Source: Vandiemenella viatica
Lineage: Eukaryota; Arthropoda; Insecta; Orthoptera; Morabidae
Length of the DNA stretch: 64,000 nucleotides
Assembly (NCBI GenBank): GCA_031002005.1
Contig: JARYHS010011408.1
Span: 218,653,473 to 218,717,472 of the forward strand
Reading direction: 5' to 3'
The notes under the pieces are model-generated. The model was given only the letters and a program-made list of their open reading frames with translations. It was not told the DNA's origin and did not search any database. A program made the translations under genes and the position numbers. Below, one piece after another: positions 32,810 through 43,561 of this stretch (positions within the stretch are counted from its first letter, which is position 1; each line of letters opens with the position of its first letter).

Positions 32810-33700
32810 GACAGAAATTAAAACAATATAAAAAACTTATTTGACTAAATCTTAATATTTTTTTTCACTGTGTGATACAATGCGAGTAACCTCTCCGTCT
32901 CGAATCATCCAAAGAGTCTCCTAATGCTGATAAAAACTTAATCTTTGACTGACACAGACGTTGTATAGCTGCTTTAAACTCATAGCGGAAATCTATTACA
33001 CAAAAATTATGACCATTCAATTTAACTGTGAGGTGTTGCCTTCTAATATACCAGAAAGACCACGCTCTGGGGACACCAGGTTTTAAATTGAAGCTGTTTT
33101 TTCCTCTCTAGCTATATTCTCCTTGGTATCGTCACTATATCAAGTTGTTTCATTTAGTCTCTGGCCAGAGTGTCTATTTTTGAAATAACGATGGGAGTGA
33201 GTGGTGGGTTGTGAAATTCCTAGTTTACGGCCTGAGTATTCACCGGCAGAGTTACTTCCAGTTGATCCCTGGTTTGAATACCTTGTTTTTAGTAAGGGGC
33301 GGCTCTGCATATAGTGGAGTCGACAATATTGGCGATATGGAAGGCGAACCGCATACATTGTGTACGTCGTCGTTAAACCGATCCGAGAGGAGGGTGGGAC
33401 ATTATATAAGTACGGTGCTCCCCCGAGGGTCCCCATTCTGCGTCGTTTCACCCCCGGGCGGGCGTCCAATGAGGCGTCAAGTCACCTTTGTGCTGTTTTT
33501 GTATGCGGCGCACCCCACGCCGTATGCTAATATACACGTGCGCATTGCTGACGCGATGTGACGTATTGCTTACAAGCTGGGGTGTGGTCACACCATGAGT
33601 TTTTGTTTCACACTACATTCGCTAACTCCACGCTCGGCACTTTGGCAAGGACGATCCTCAGGATGTGGAGGGAAAGACCAATTTATACCTGCCAAATCAG
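32810..33700. other. Intergenic sequence with a GC-rich part
   Basis: 33290-33550 is relatively GC-rich and contains ACATTATATAAGTACGG (33399-33415), a TATA-like match. A minus-strand frame of 109 codons (33469-33140) and a plus-strand frame of 116 codons (33211-33561) overlap; neither product is recognisable. Confidence 0.35.
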
Positions 33701-33707
33701 AACACCA

Positions 33708-33880
33708 AGAGGTCTAGTTGCTAAGTTAAGGCGTATGACTGGAGACAGAAAGCTCCCCGGTTCGAATCCCTGTCTCGGCGGGGATTTCCAAAATTCCTTA
33801 ACCAGAACTTCTCTTCTGGAACAGCTTGATGTTTTGAGTTTTGGAATACGAATAAATTATTATTGGTCTAGCTATGTTTA
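33708..33880 (+). mobile_element. tRNA-derived SINE-like sequence, single copy
   Basis: GTCTAGTTGCTAAGTTAAGG resembles an A box and CCCCGGTTCGAATCCCTG is a good B box ~40 bp later. An unrelated tail containing a short hairpin (CAGAACTTCTCTTCTGG) and an AT-rich end follows. No second copy is in the window, so the family cannot be defined. Confidence 0.5.
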
Positions 33881-33965
33881 ATTGTTTTTTCTGCACATCA
33901 ATTGGCCAGGAATAAACTGGCTGTCGTTGTTAACAGCTTATACCAAAGTCACAATTATATTAAAA

Positions 33966-33978
33966 AACTTAACGTTTA
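33966..33978. repeat. 13-bp target-site duplication, left copy (palindromic insertion 2)
   Basis: AACTTAACGTTTA is repeated exactly at 41367-41379, on the far side of the LTR retrotransposon. Confidence 0.88.
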
Positions 33979-34147
33979 TAAATATTGTTCTCGGGTGACT
34001 AGCCGAGTTAAAGGTGTGTTGTCTCGTACAATTACACAATATTTCGGCGATCTGATTCGTTGTCGCCATCTTCTGGTGAACTGGATGGCGACAACGAATC
34101 AGATCGCCGAAATATTGTGCAATTGTATGTGTAATTACAATACACTT
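33979..34147. mobile_element. Palindromic insertion 2, left part
   Basis: Related arms lie head-to-head around a 13-base loop (34071-34083). 34036-34070 and 34084-34118 are perfect 35-bp inverted repeats. Each outward arm reads GATGGCGAC...GTCGCC-type hairpin sequence, then GAAATATTGT, and on the minus-strand copy continues to ACTCGGCTAGTCACCCGAGA. CAGAAGA precedes the hairpin on the minus-strand copy. The plus-strand copy is cut at 34147 by the LTR retrotransposon and continues at 41300-41366. Confidence 0.75.
34144..34147. repeat. 4-bp target-site duplication of the LTR element, left
   Basis: ACTT immediately before the left LTR; ACTT recurs at 41296-41299 immediately after the right LTR. 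Confidence 0.85.
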
Positions 34148-35549
34148 TGTAACGAGCCGCGCTGTCGCCACGTTACAAGGTGCATTTTTATTATATATGT
34201 AATAATATAAGAGTAATTTACATAAATCTTGGGCGACCACGTGAATAGATTTTTGTTGTAATTTTATAAAGTACGCAAGATTCCAAGTGAGGACTGTAAT
34301 GAAATGGTGAACATACAGTGTATCGTAGCAAAGCGAATATTAAAGAGTTATTGAGCTATGTAGGCTAGAAGCTAATCTTGGTCTTTCCGAGCCATGGCGA
34401 CAGGACGTCGCAGATTTGGGATTTGCCAGACCACACACACTGCTCCCTGGGGATGGGTCACTCACCGAGCGGGAAAAGCCTGCCGTCCGAAACCCGAATG
34501 TTCTCTCGCCCCGGCGAACTTAGCCGAATATGTCCGACCTCTGTTGGATTCTTTGGCCAAATCACATATCGAGGATATCACGTGACATTAGGTGCCGACC
34601 TGAAGGTCCAATCAAAATGAGCGTATAACTCAAAATCCTGGGAATTTTTGTTGTATGTGAGCTTCGAGACTACAAATGGGCGGAGCAAGAAGTTTCCTCG
34701 TGGACCGAAGAGTGAGGAGCTGACATTCTAACTTCGATCGCACCAGTCTGAGGTTGACTTGGAAAGTTGACTTCTTTCGCTAACCGCAGCTTGCCTTGCT
34801 GGAGCAAGGTTATCACCGCAACACAGCTGATAATGCGATGATGCGCATTGCCAGACCAGAGATGCCTATAGCCGACTTGTGAGATAATCTCACATATCGT
34901 GGGTCCGCTACACTCATCACAGACATCAGACGCAGAACTACAATGGTAATTGATTACGACCAAGCCATGTGATTGTGCATTCCGTGAAACAGAACCCGTA
35001 AGCGACTTTGAGAGGATAGGTCCATGTTCTCACTTTGTAATTGTAAAAAACCCCTGAGCTAGCGGCATAATTTGCCAGAACTAGTTATTTTCGAATGATA
35101 TATTGTTCATTCTGGCGCCCATGATTTTCTTTTTAACTGTAAAGTCACAGTATTATGATGCCTTTGTCTGAGGTAGTCATAACTTGTATTTTTCATTGTT
35201 TCCAGTTGTCATTATTTCTTGCATTTTGATTCTGAGATATTTAAAAGTAAATATACAATTGTTTGCTTGCTCATGACGGCTAATTGTAACTCTGAGCGTT
35301 GCTTTTATGATTTTGCCAATTTGTGTTAATGTTAACGGTAAATTCGCTCAGACTTGTAATCGCCAGTGATAAGAAAATAAATGTCATATTGTGACAATTT
35401 TTCCTAAATTCCAACTAACGTCGAGATTCTTGCTAAATTAATAAATTTCCACTCCTTCATAAAAATTAAAATTAAAAATCCACAATTATTAATCATAAAG
35501 GTATGAAAGATAATTGTAATGTGGTTTGCCCACCAAGGTATCAACCACA
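34148..35549 (+). mobile_element. Left LTR (1402 bp) of a non-autonomous LTR retrotransposon
   Basis: Starts TGTAACGAGCCGCGC and ends ATCAACCACA, so it has TG...CA ends. It aligns along its whole length with 39894-41295; by eye I count five substitutions and three small indels. Short open frames inside it are present in both LTRs and are probably not genes. Confidence 0.95.
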
Positions 35550-35552
35550 TAA

Positions 35553-35569
35553 TGTCGCCCAACGCTGGT
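35553..35569 (+). promoter_or_regulatory. Primer-binding site, tRNA-Lys-like
   Basis: TGTCGCCCAACGCTGG lies three bases after the left LTR. It differs little from TGGCGCCCAACGTGGG, the classic site complementary to the 3' end of tRNA-Lys used by gypsy-type elements and some retroviruses. Confidence 0.7.
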
Positions 35570-36139
35570 GCCAGATGAGACATTACTTCTTAATGTCTGC
35601 GAACTTGGTGGCACTAATTCAAATTAATACAATTTGGAGCCCAAATTCAGAAAGTTTCATGGAATGTTGCACATGGTTTTTGGCTGTTTTATCATTCTTG
35701 TAGTCAATAGATATTCATACAAGATTTTATTTTGATGTTTCACTTATATTTTAATGCATAAAGTTCATTTTGTTTCAATGCATAAAATTTATTTTGTTTC
35801 AACGCATTAAAAAGAAGTTCATTTGTGTATTTCAATTGAGATGCAATACACTTTGTATTGTAACAATTTTGTGATCAGTTTCAAATTTTTAAATGATTAA
35901 CGTCAGTGTTGATTTCTTAATGCATGGTAGCTTGTAAGAAAATTAAAGACACGCATGTCTTGCCCATGTGTTTGAAAGTAAGTCTGCTTTCATGGTGTTG
36001 TGTTGCATGATTCATCGTTGCTTTTCTCTTGCTGTATTTTGGAGGGGTATATGTATTTGTGTGTATTGAAATTCGCGGTATTTTTGTTGTTAGTGAATCT
36101 AGATTTCGTCATTGCACAATTGCGGTTTAAATTCATTGT

Positions 36140-37549
36140 TTGTGTGTTCATATGAAGCTGCGATCCCGTACAATAAAAGATTTCGATATGGAAGATCAGT
36201 CTGATAGGCAAAAATCTCCCGAAATCATGAACGATCAGGTTCAGTTAACGGAACAAAGCGAAATATTGGCTGCAGGTGAGGGGAACGTAAGTTCTGAAGT
36301 TCCGACCCACTCATATAGTTCGCAGTCTACTTTGTCGCCACAGGAAAATATGGAAAATTTTTCGTTTCCTGTAGGTGAGATGACACAGAATACGCCCGCA
36401 CATTCAGAACAGACGCAACAAATGACACAAATTCCTGTAGAAGCACCACCCCTCTCATCATCACAAATGCTAAACATGTTGATGGCTGCAATAGAGCAAT
36501 TGAGCCAGAAAAGTAGCCAGCAATCTCTGGAATCAAGGCAGCAATTTGATTCACAAAGGCAGCAATTTGATTCACATAGACAGGAATTAAACAAGCGTTT
36601 TGATTCACAAAAGGAGGAATTAAACAAGCGTTTTGATTCACAAAAGGAGGAAAATAAGAGAAATTCGGATTTGCTTAAGCAGAGTATTGATGCACGATTT
36701 AATTCCCAAGAGAAGTTGATGAATAATATGCTTAATAACTTGAGTGGGCCAGTTGATCCACAAAAGGAGGGATTAAAGAAAAATTCTGAGTCACAAAAAC
36801 ACACAGAAGTATCAACTGCCGCGATTACCGATGAATGGATCGAAATTGCACAAGTAGAGCCAACCCAAAATACAGACCAACAGCTGGTAAACTCTGAGGA
36901 ATGCGGGCATTCCACCATTACGTCTGTCGATTGTATGGTCGAAGCAGTTCCGGAAATACAAATTTTCAATCGGACACTGCTCGAAGACGTGACAGTGACG
37001 CGGCAGATTACTGAGCATAGTGTCAGCAAAAGCGTTGATACAGTGCAAAAGTCACTGCAGATCGCAGTTGTGAGTACGGAATGCGTCTGGTCAGACGCGC
37101 AGTTCCGGAAAACTTGTGTAAACCGTTTCGGTTTGAGTATCCATGGAACAGAAAGGCATGATAGCATATACACCGCCATGATCGAAAAGCAACGGGAAAT
37201 TTTTCTGTGCCCGTTCAGGTCAAAAGACAAGTATTTTGCTGCAGAAACTAAATTCTGGCGGATCAATGAAATCAGCTGGAAGGGAAGACAGACGAGAATG
37301 TTATGTAAGCCAGGTACCTGGTCGTCAGCTGAGCCCATTAGCAAGGCTAAGGGATCCGCTAGCACAATGCGTGTTCCGAGAATTTTGTTAGGGAACGCAG
37401 ATGTTGGACTTAGGGTCATCACTGAGTGCCAAACGTTTCTCGCCTCGCATCAGCGTTTTATCGCATTCAATAAATATGCGATGAGCGTGTATTCCGAAAG
37501 GAATTATGTGATAAAAAGAATCCATGGACGTCTCAAATTCGCCTTGTAG
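36140..37549 (+). CDS. Gag-like protein of the LTR retrotransposon
   Basis: A 469-codon uninterrupted frame. The Met at residue 5 (MKLRSRTIKDFDMEDQ) is the more likely start: LRSRT-type basic starts are common in gypsy-group Gag proteins. Residues ~20-105 are polar and Ser/Gln/Glu-rich. Residues ~108-200 look like a coiled coil and include four FDS(Q/H)(R/K)xE-type repeats at residues 136, 143, 154 and 165 (36545-36650 in DNA). The C-terminal half (residues 275-469) is more globular, basic, and not recognised. There is no CCHC zinc knuckle and no protease. In an element with so few functions the intact frame suggests the protein is, or recently was, made, perhaps to form particles. The family assignment is inferred from context and composition. 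Confidence 0.7.
   Translation: MCVHMKLRSRTIKDFDMEDQSDRQKSPEIMNDQVQLTEQSEILAAGEGNVSSEVPTHSYSSQSTLSPQENMENFSFPVGEMTQNTPAHSEQTQQMTQIPVEAPPLSSSQMLNMLMAAIEQLSQKSSQQSLESRQQFDSQRQQFDSHRQELNKRFDSQKEELNKRFDSQKEENKRNSDLLKQSIDARFNSQEKLMNNMLNNLSGPVDPQKEGLKKNSESQKHTEVSTAAITDEWIEIAQVEPTQNTDQQLVNSEECGHSTITSVDCMVEAVPEIQIFNRTLLEDVTVTRQITEHSVSKSVDTVQKSLQIAVVSTECVWSDAQFRKTCVNRFGLSIHGTERHDSIYTAMIEKQREIFLCPFRSKDKYFAAETKFWRINEISWKGRQTRMLCKPGTWSSAEPISKAKGSASTMRVPRILLGNADVGLRVITECQTFLASHQRFIAFNKYAMSVYSERNYVIKRIHGRLKFAL
36541..36660 (+). repeat. In-frame coding repeat, FDSQ(K/R)E motif
   Basis: TTTGATTCACA(A/T)A(G/A) recurs four times at 21- to 33-bp spacing inside the gag-like frame, always in phase, encoding the coiled-coil repeats. 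The last two 33-bp units are identical over GAATTAAACAAGCGTTTTGA. Confidence 0.9.
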
Positions 37550-39893
37550 GCATTGTTCAACAAGTTGTGTAGCGTGCCAAATACGATGATGAAAAGAATG
37601 ACTATTAAATTGTCAGATATGGATCATTAAAAAAAAAAAATGTACAGTACAGTATACATTCTTTAAGGTTAGATGCCTTACCGAAATTAATGATGCTTGA
37701 AAAACGCCGATGCCGGTTTCGCTAGTCTAAACCGTCTGTTTTGCTGGAAAGATTAGATAAACGGAAAATTAAAATTCCAGTTACCAAAATTTGCACTTAC
37801 AGTTAAAGCTACTTAGGATATTTCCATATTCGGAATTTTTAATGCTTATTTCGCTATTCCGAACTTTATATTTTGTCCACGTGAAATATTAATAGTCACT
37901 TTTGACTTTCACGCTGTTAATTGGACTTGATTTGATAAAAATCCTGAAATATTAAATGTTTTCCTGAGCCAGATAAATTAATACGCACCCGCGGAAGAAT
38001 GAAGCTCCATTAGCAAGCATAATTTCTTGTCTTCGCAATCACAATGAATCTGACAGCGATACAAATATTGTGATATGCTTTCTAAGATGTATTTTGTGAC
38101 ATAAACGAAAAGGGTTTCAACATTTTGTGATGCATGAGTTCGATGTAACGTTTTACCTTAGGTAGTTGCATTATATCTTTTCTGAGCAGAAGTGTACAGC
38201 GAGCGTAATATCGCTTTGTCTGTGTTGATCGAAGATCGCAATGTTATCTGATCAACGTATTTTACTTCTTTGTTTTGTGTATCTATCAAGGGTAGCGATA
38301 GTGCCATAGATAATTCCCTATAGAACACGAAACCTTGCCAGAAAGATTTGTTTAAATTGTGTTGGTCATCACAGAAATTAGGAATCTTAAGTTGAACGAT
38401 TACAGATATACAGGAGAGTTTTCGCAATACCTTGCTGTTATTTTGCTGACGATAGCGCGTGGTCAAAGTGCAATAAGTTAAAGGCGACTGCATTTGTAAA
38501 GGCTAAAGGGAAAAACTTTATTTACGGGATATATTCAATAATTCAGCTAACTTTGCAAGTTAAAGTAATTATCTTTGATGCTAACTTCAATTGAAAAGGA
38601 ATTTTGTATATGATAAATGCACAGAGGGTGAAGACGTGAACAATAAGATTATTGGTGATATCGACGTTTTTCCTGCTATATTTCTGGCCGTATTTGGTGG
38701 CCAGAGTGATCTCGAAGAATTGTTATTTGTTGACGTACGGACAAACCGAGATCGGGCCTCATAACGCCCGGAACTTAAAGCCGTTTCACACAAAGTAACG
38801 GTTTCGAAAGAGCTGGGGACAGCTACCCTCGAACCGCTTAGATCATTAGCGCGGGTAGACGGCTGAACTCAACCGGCAGGTTCCTAGAATTCTAGCAGGT
38901 AGCGAATACCCAAGAATGAATGGGACAGAAAACAAAAGTTTACGCCTCGTTCTAGCGGTATTTCGCGTACCCTTACTGTAAATTGTATAGTATTCCGTAA
39001 ATTAGATTAAAACTATTGTTGGACAGCACATGTTTTGCTCAGAATTGTGTGCACTCAACGAAAATAATTTCAAGGTTTATATTCTTGCTTTATATAGATT
39101 CATAGTATTCTGCTAGCGTGAAATCTCAAAATTGCTTTGTATTGGCAAACGGAAAACCTGAGATCGTACCGTTCTATGCACAAAGCTTACGACCTTTTCA
39201 TACAAGCTAAAGAAGCATAAGTGATATTTGACCATGAACACGGGCACATCTTCTCTGAAATGCTTATTGAATTAACCGTCGGTCATGACGAAAATCACGT
39301 CACCGAATCCGACTAAACTATTCCGTTGTTTTGAGATTAAAACCGCGCAATGTAATGAGATATTTTACGCTCACCTCTAGCATCTTTATGGATGTTTGTT
39401 GAAGGCAGAATTATTTTTATGCACATGAGTAAAACATCACGCTAAATTGTAAATACAATGTATAGTTCAACCACTTTCTGCATAAGTGTTCTGACAATGT
39501 TTTGTTTTATTAATGTGTTTCATTTTAGTGATTTAATGATAAGATTTGATACAAGATATTTTCAAGATTATTATTATTTAAACATGTATGTAAATAATTT
39601 CTTTTCATGTATATTTTAGTATTGTGTTTAATATAACTTTGTATTTGGGAAGGCTACCTGAATTCACGTGCTTCTGTTTGTAAAGAATTGTAAGACGGCC
39701 AAAAGGACATATGCTCCCGTTATATATTCACCTTACAAGGCAGGAATACCGATGGTTATTGGAATCACATTTAAAATTAATGTAATTATAAAAATGCTTA
39801 AGTTTTTGTTGAGTCACAATGGAGATAGAATTAGGTAGTTAAAAATAAAATTATTGTACCATAATTTCATTTTTCACCAACGGCCGGCCATAT
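37550..39893. other. Non-coding 3' internal region of the LTR element
   Basis: 2.3 kb with no recognised domain. A 111-codon minus-strand frame (38493-38158) starts MQSPLTYCTLTTRYRQQNN and contains NFCDDQHNLNKSFWQGFVFY; I do not recognise it. The sequence just before the right LTR (CCAACGGCCGGCCATAT) is not purine-rich. Confidence 0.5.
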
Positions 39894-41295
39894 TGTAACG
39901 AGCCGCGCTGTCGCCACGTTACAAGGTGCATTTTTATTATATATGTAATAATATAAGAGTAATTTACATAAATCTTGGGCGACCACGTGAATAGATTTTT
40001 GTTGTAATTTTATAAAGTACGCAAGATTCCAAGTGAGGACTGTAATGAAATGGTGAACTTATACAGTGTATCGTAGCAAAGCGAATATTAAAGAGTTATT
40101 GAGCTATGTAGGCTAGAAGCTAATCTTGGTCTTTCCGAGCCATGGCGACAGGACGTCGCAGATTTGGGATTTGCCAGACCACACACACTGCTCCCTGGGG
40201 ATGGGTCACTCACCGAGCGGGAAAAGCCTGCCGTCCGAAACCCGAATGTTCTCTCGCCCGGCGAACTTAGCCGAATATGTCCGACCTCTGTTGGATTCTT
40301 TGGCCAAATCACATATCGAGGATATCACGTGACATTAGGTGCCGACCTGAAGGTCCAATCAAAATGAGCGTATAACTCAAAATCCTGGGAATTTTTGTTG
40401 TATGTGAGCTTCGAGACTACAAATGGGCGGAGCAAGAAGTTTCCTCGTGGACCGAAGAGCGAGGAGCTGACATTCTAACTTCGATCGCACCAGTCTGAGG
40501 TTGACTTGGAAAGTTGACTTCTTTCGCTAACCGCAGCTTGCCTTGCTGGAGCAAGGTTATCACCGCAACACAGCTGATAATGCGATGATGCGCATTGCCA
40601 GACCAGAGATGCCTATAGCCGACTTGTGAGATAATCTCACATATCGTGGGTCCGCTACACTCATCACAGACATCAGACGCAGAACTACAATGGTAATTGA
40701 TTACGACCAAGCCATGTGATTGTGCATTCCGTGAAACAGAACCCGTAAGCGACTTTGAGAGGATAGGTCCATGTTCTCACTTTGTAATTGTAAAAACCCC
40801 TGAGCTAGCGGCATAATTTGCCAGAACTAGTTATTTTCGAATGATATATTGTTCATTCTGGCGCCCATGATTTTCTTTTTAACTGTAAAGTCACAGTATT
40901 ATGATGCCTTTGTCTGAGGTAGTCATAACTTGTATTTTTCATTGTTTCCAGTTGTCATTATTTCTTGCATTTTGATTCTGAGATATTTAAAAGTAAAAAT
41001 ACAATTGTTTGCTTGCTCATGACGGCTAATTGTAACTCTGAGCGTTGCTTTTATGATTTTGCCAAATTGTGTTAATGTTAACGGTAAATTCGCTCAGACT
41101 TGTAATCGCCAGTGATAAGAAAATAAATGTCATATTGTGACAATTTTTCCTAAATTCCAACTAACGTCGAGATTCTTGCTAAATTAATAAATTTCCACTC
41201 CTTCATAAAAATTAAAATTAAAAATCCACAATTATTAATCATAAAGGTATGAAAGATAATTATAATGTGGTTTGCCCACCAAGGTATCCACCACA
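39894..41295 (+). mobile_element. Right LTR (1402 bp)
   Basis: Starts TGTAACGAGCC and ends ATCCACCACA; equal in length to the left LTR. Differences seen include AGCGAGG for AGTGAGG, AAAAATAC for AAATATAC, CCAAATTG for CCAATTTG and ATTATAA for ATTGTAA. Confidence 0.95.
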
Positions 41296-41299
41296 ACTT

Positions 41300-41366
41300 T
41301 TAACTCGGCTAGTCATACGAGAACAATATTTTTATTCTAACGCCGAGAAAGATTGCGTTCTTATAT
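41300..41366. mobile_element. Palindromic insertion 2, right part
   Basis: TAACTCGGCTAGTCATACGA continues the plus-strand arm broken off at 34147: the minus-strand arm reads TTTAACTCGGCTAGTCACCC at the same place. It ends CGCCGAGAAAGATTGCGTTC, matching the tail of palindromic insertion 1, and is followed by the 13-bp duplication at 41367-41379. Joined with 33979-34147 the insertion would be 236 bp. Confidence 0.78.
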
Positions 41367-41379
41367 AACTTAACGTTTA
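41367..41379. repeat. 13-bp target-site duplication, right copy (palindromic insertion 2)
   Basis: AACTTAACGTTTA, exact partner of 33966-33978. Confidence 0.88.
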
Positions 41380-42085
41380 ATAACACTTTTTATTTTCACA
41401 TCACTTAGTACATTTATCAATCAATAATTACAACAGCTTCTGCCTTCAGCTTCACGGTGGTTATAATTCCAAGCAGTCTCTGACTTTAAGCGATCCTTAC
41501 TGATGTACGTTGACCAAACAGCTTCCCTACTCAAAGAAAAATATCAGAAACAAACATTTAAAATGATTGCTTCACATGTGTAATGTGAACTTTAGTTCAT
41601 ATTATACGTTAAACTGTAGGTTCCGTTCACCCAGTATGATTACCGGGTAAGGTCTGTTAAGGAGGAAAGAAACTTGTCGTCCTACCACCGATCCTAGACA
41701 CAGCATGCCTCTTTCTGGAATGTTCAACCAAACTTCACGTTGAGGGCCAAGCTCAGCTTTTTATTTTTTATCACTAAACTATAGAAGATGTAAAATTACC
41801 GACCAACCTTCTTGTCAATGAAGTATGTTTCGTTGACTAGATAATGATTCCAAGAATCAATTTACGAATGGCTCCTTAACATGTGCCAATCTAGTTCTGG
41901 TGCATTCAAATCGAGATTTAAGTAGCTGTTCTATGTCGTTGGAATAGATACGTATTACTCATCTCCCATTTTCTGTAACTAGTAAAGTGAGTCGATGAAG
42001 GAAAACAATAATGAATGATCTGTTCCTTCTATCCAACAGAGAACATTGATTCACACTTTGTGAATATTTTTTCAGAATTTTTTTT
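41380..42085. other. AT-rich intergenic sequence
   Basis: No recognised feature. Confidence 0.4.
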
Positions 42086-42089
42086 TCTG

Positions 42090-42210
42090 ATCTCTCTACG
42101 CCTCATCGACGTCGAGAACACTAGAAGCATAAACAAGTACTGGGGAACCCAAAGTCCGCGTCCTTCCGAATGTGAGGCCAGAACATTAACATTCAACCAC
42201 TTCGCTCGGA
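42090..42210 (-). mobile_element. SINE A copy 6, internally deleted
   Basis: The minus strand shows the 3' end (TACGCCTCATCGACGTCGAG reversed) and the head (GAATGTGAGGCCAGAAC, CGCTCGG reversed), but the central ~120 bp of the body is missing. No clean duplication was seen. Confidence 0.75.
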
Positions 42211-42246
42211 TTTGTGTGTATAACTCCTTTCGTTGCCTGTATCACT

Positions 42247-42440
42247 AAGACGGTTTGATAGTGCCCAGCGTTCGATTGAAACCCTGATGATGATTATATC
42301 TTCATCATTAGGGACTTCGCCAGCAGTATAGGAAACGTTCTGGTGCAATTCGTGGGTTGAATCCAAATCTGACCGCAGTGTCCAAAGAATGCGAACATAC
42401 CAAACTGTTTACAGTGATACAGCAGTTGTATAGGGTCTTT
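42247..42440 (+). mobile_element. SINE B copy 3, partial
   Basis: TCATCATTAGGGACTTCGCC, AGCAGTATAGGAAACGTTC and TGACCGCAGTGT follow the SINE B body order. Head and 3' end are missing or heavily diverged. Confidence 0.6.
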
Positions 42441-43560
42441 AAATCTATACCTGCTTGGTTTCCTTAGGAACACTATTACTGAACAGATGACACCACCTTC
42501 TTTAATCTGTCATCTAGAATAGGAACAACACAAATCAGTGATCCACGCACATAATAACGCTTACGAATACAATTCACAGTTGGAAATCCAAGGAGAAAAT
42601 ACCAAACTTACTTCTTTTTCGGGCTTTATAGCTAGTCGACGTCGTGGTCATTATTTGTGTGCGCACAAGCGAAAAACCGAAACATGTATCGCGTTTTATA
42701 GAGAACAACAACATTGATTTTTTAATTAAGGAAGCTTAAACAATTCGCGGATATGAATAGCCCGCGCTAAAAATTGTGTACATGTTTGATGTTTACATTA
42801 GCAGGAGGGGTACTGTGAATGTGGGGATGTTGCTTATGCGGTCGACGAGGGAAGACATTGTGTGTCTCGCTTTCGGCGGAATAAATTATTGATGAAGTGG
42901 AAGAGGCGAGGTTTAAGCAGCTAACATATGCGCTAGGCACAGAGATGTTATCCAGACTTATGTTTTAATCAAGACTGGGTCCTTAATGACGTTTGTCTCG
43001 GCTACAGCTGCGCGGCTTATCGTGGTATGTTTGCCGCCTACACACACAGCTGAGGTATATCCGATAACTGATTCCTGGCCCGATGTAAGTACACCCACGT
43101 CCCACAGCCGTTGGTGATAACGCCCGTCAACTGTACCGTTTCACACGAAACACGGCTGACAATACACTTGTCGACGAGAGTGGATGTTATCAGTGAGAAA
43201 AAAATAAAGTGTCGATTGTAGAACCTCAACCACGCGAACTGAAGCTGCCACACGTACAGGATATTTCATCCTTTCTAACATTATACGTATAAAGAGAATG
43301 TGCTCCCTCTGCCATTCAAATTCCACTCGATGTTCTCCAATGTAATGCTACAGAATTTGAGGAGATACCATGGTAGTGTCAGATATTTCAGTGATGTTCG
43401 AGATGAGCCCATAGGAGGCGTACCTCCATAACTACTTCAACCAGGCTAGAAACGTGTGCAATACAAGACGTTGGTTTAGCAAAGTTCTAGAATTCACAGT
43501 TTCAGATCTTACCAGAGGCATAAAGTGTGTCCCCAGAAACAGTCGATTGTATAGAGAACA
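42441..43560. other. Intergenic sequence
   Basis: No recognised gene. Near 42650-42700 CGAAAAACCGAAACATGTATC may be a decayed trace of the GAAA-containing repeat motif. Confidence 0.35.
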
Positions 43561-43561
43561 A

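Larger units (their letters stand above)
34148..41295 (+). mobile_element. Non-autonomous LTR retrotransposon, 7.1 kb, recently inserted
   Basis: Two 1402-bp LTRs enclose 4344 bp of internal sequence and are flanked by a 4-bp ACTT duplication. A primer-binding site resembling the tRNA-Lys site follows the left LTR, setting orientation as plus. The internal region holds one long frame, gag-like (36140-37549), and no recognisable protease, reverse transcriptase, RNase H or integrase. The right 2.3 kb is non-coding or too decayed to assign. No purine-rich tract precedes the right LTR. The duplication length and primer site suggest the Ty3/gypsy lineage. It depends on enzymes supplied in trans; a gypsy-type pol remnant lies 2.3 kb beyond, but no link between them is shown. 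Confidence 0.88.

Noticed and set aside
34378..34963. Open frames inside the LTR as genes (60-100 codons, duplicated at 40088-40710)
   Set aside because: They are present in both LTRs simply because the LTR is duplicated, differ by frameshift between the two LTRs, and resemble nothing known.
36241..37422. 393-codon minus-strand frame opposite the gag-like gene
   Set aside because: It is the antisense shadow of the gag-like frame: Ser/Cys-rich composition follows from the complement of the Gln/Glu/Lys repeats, and the primer site sets the plus strand as coding.
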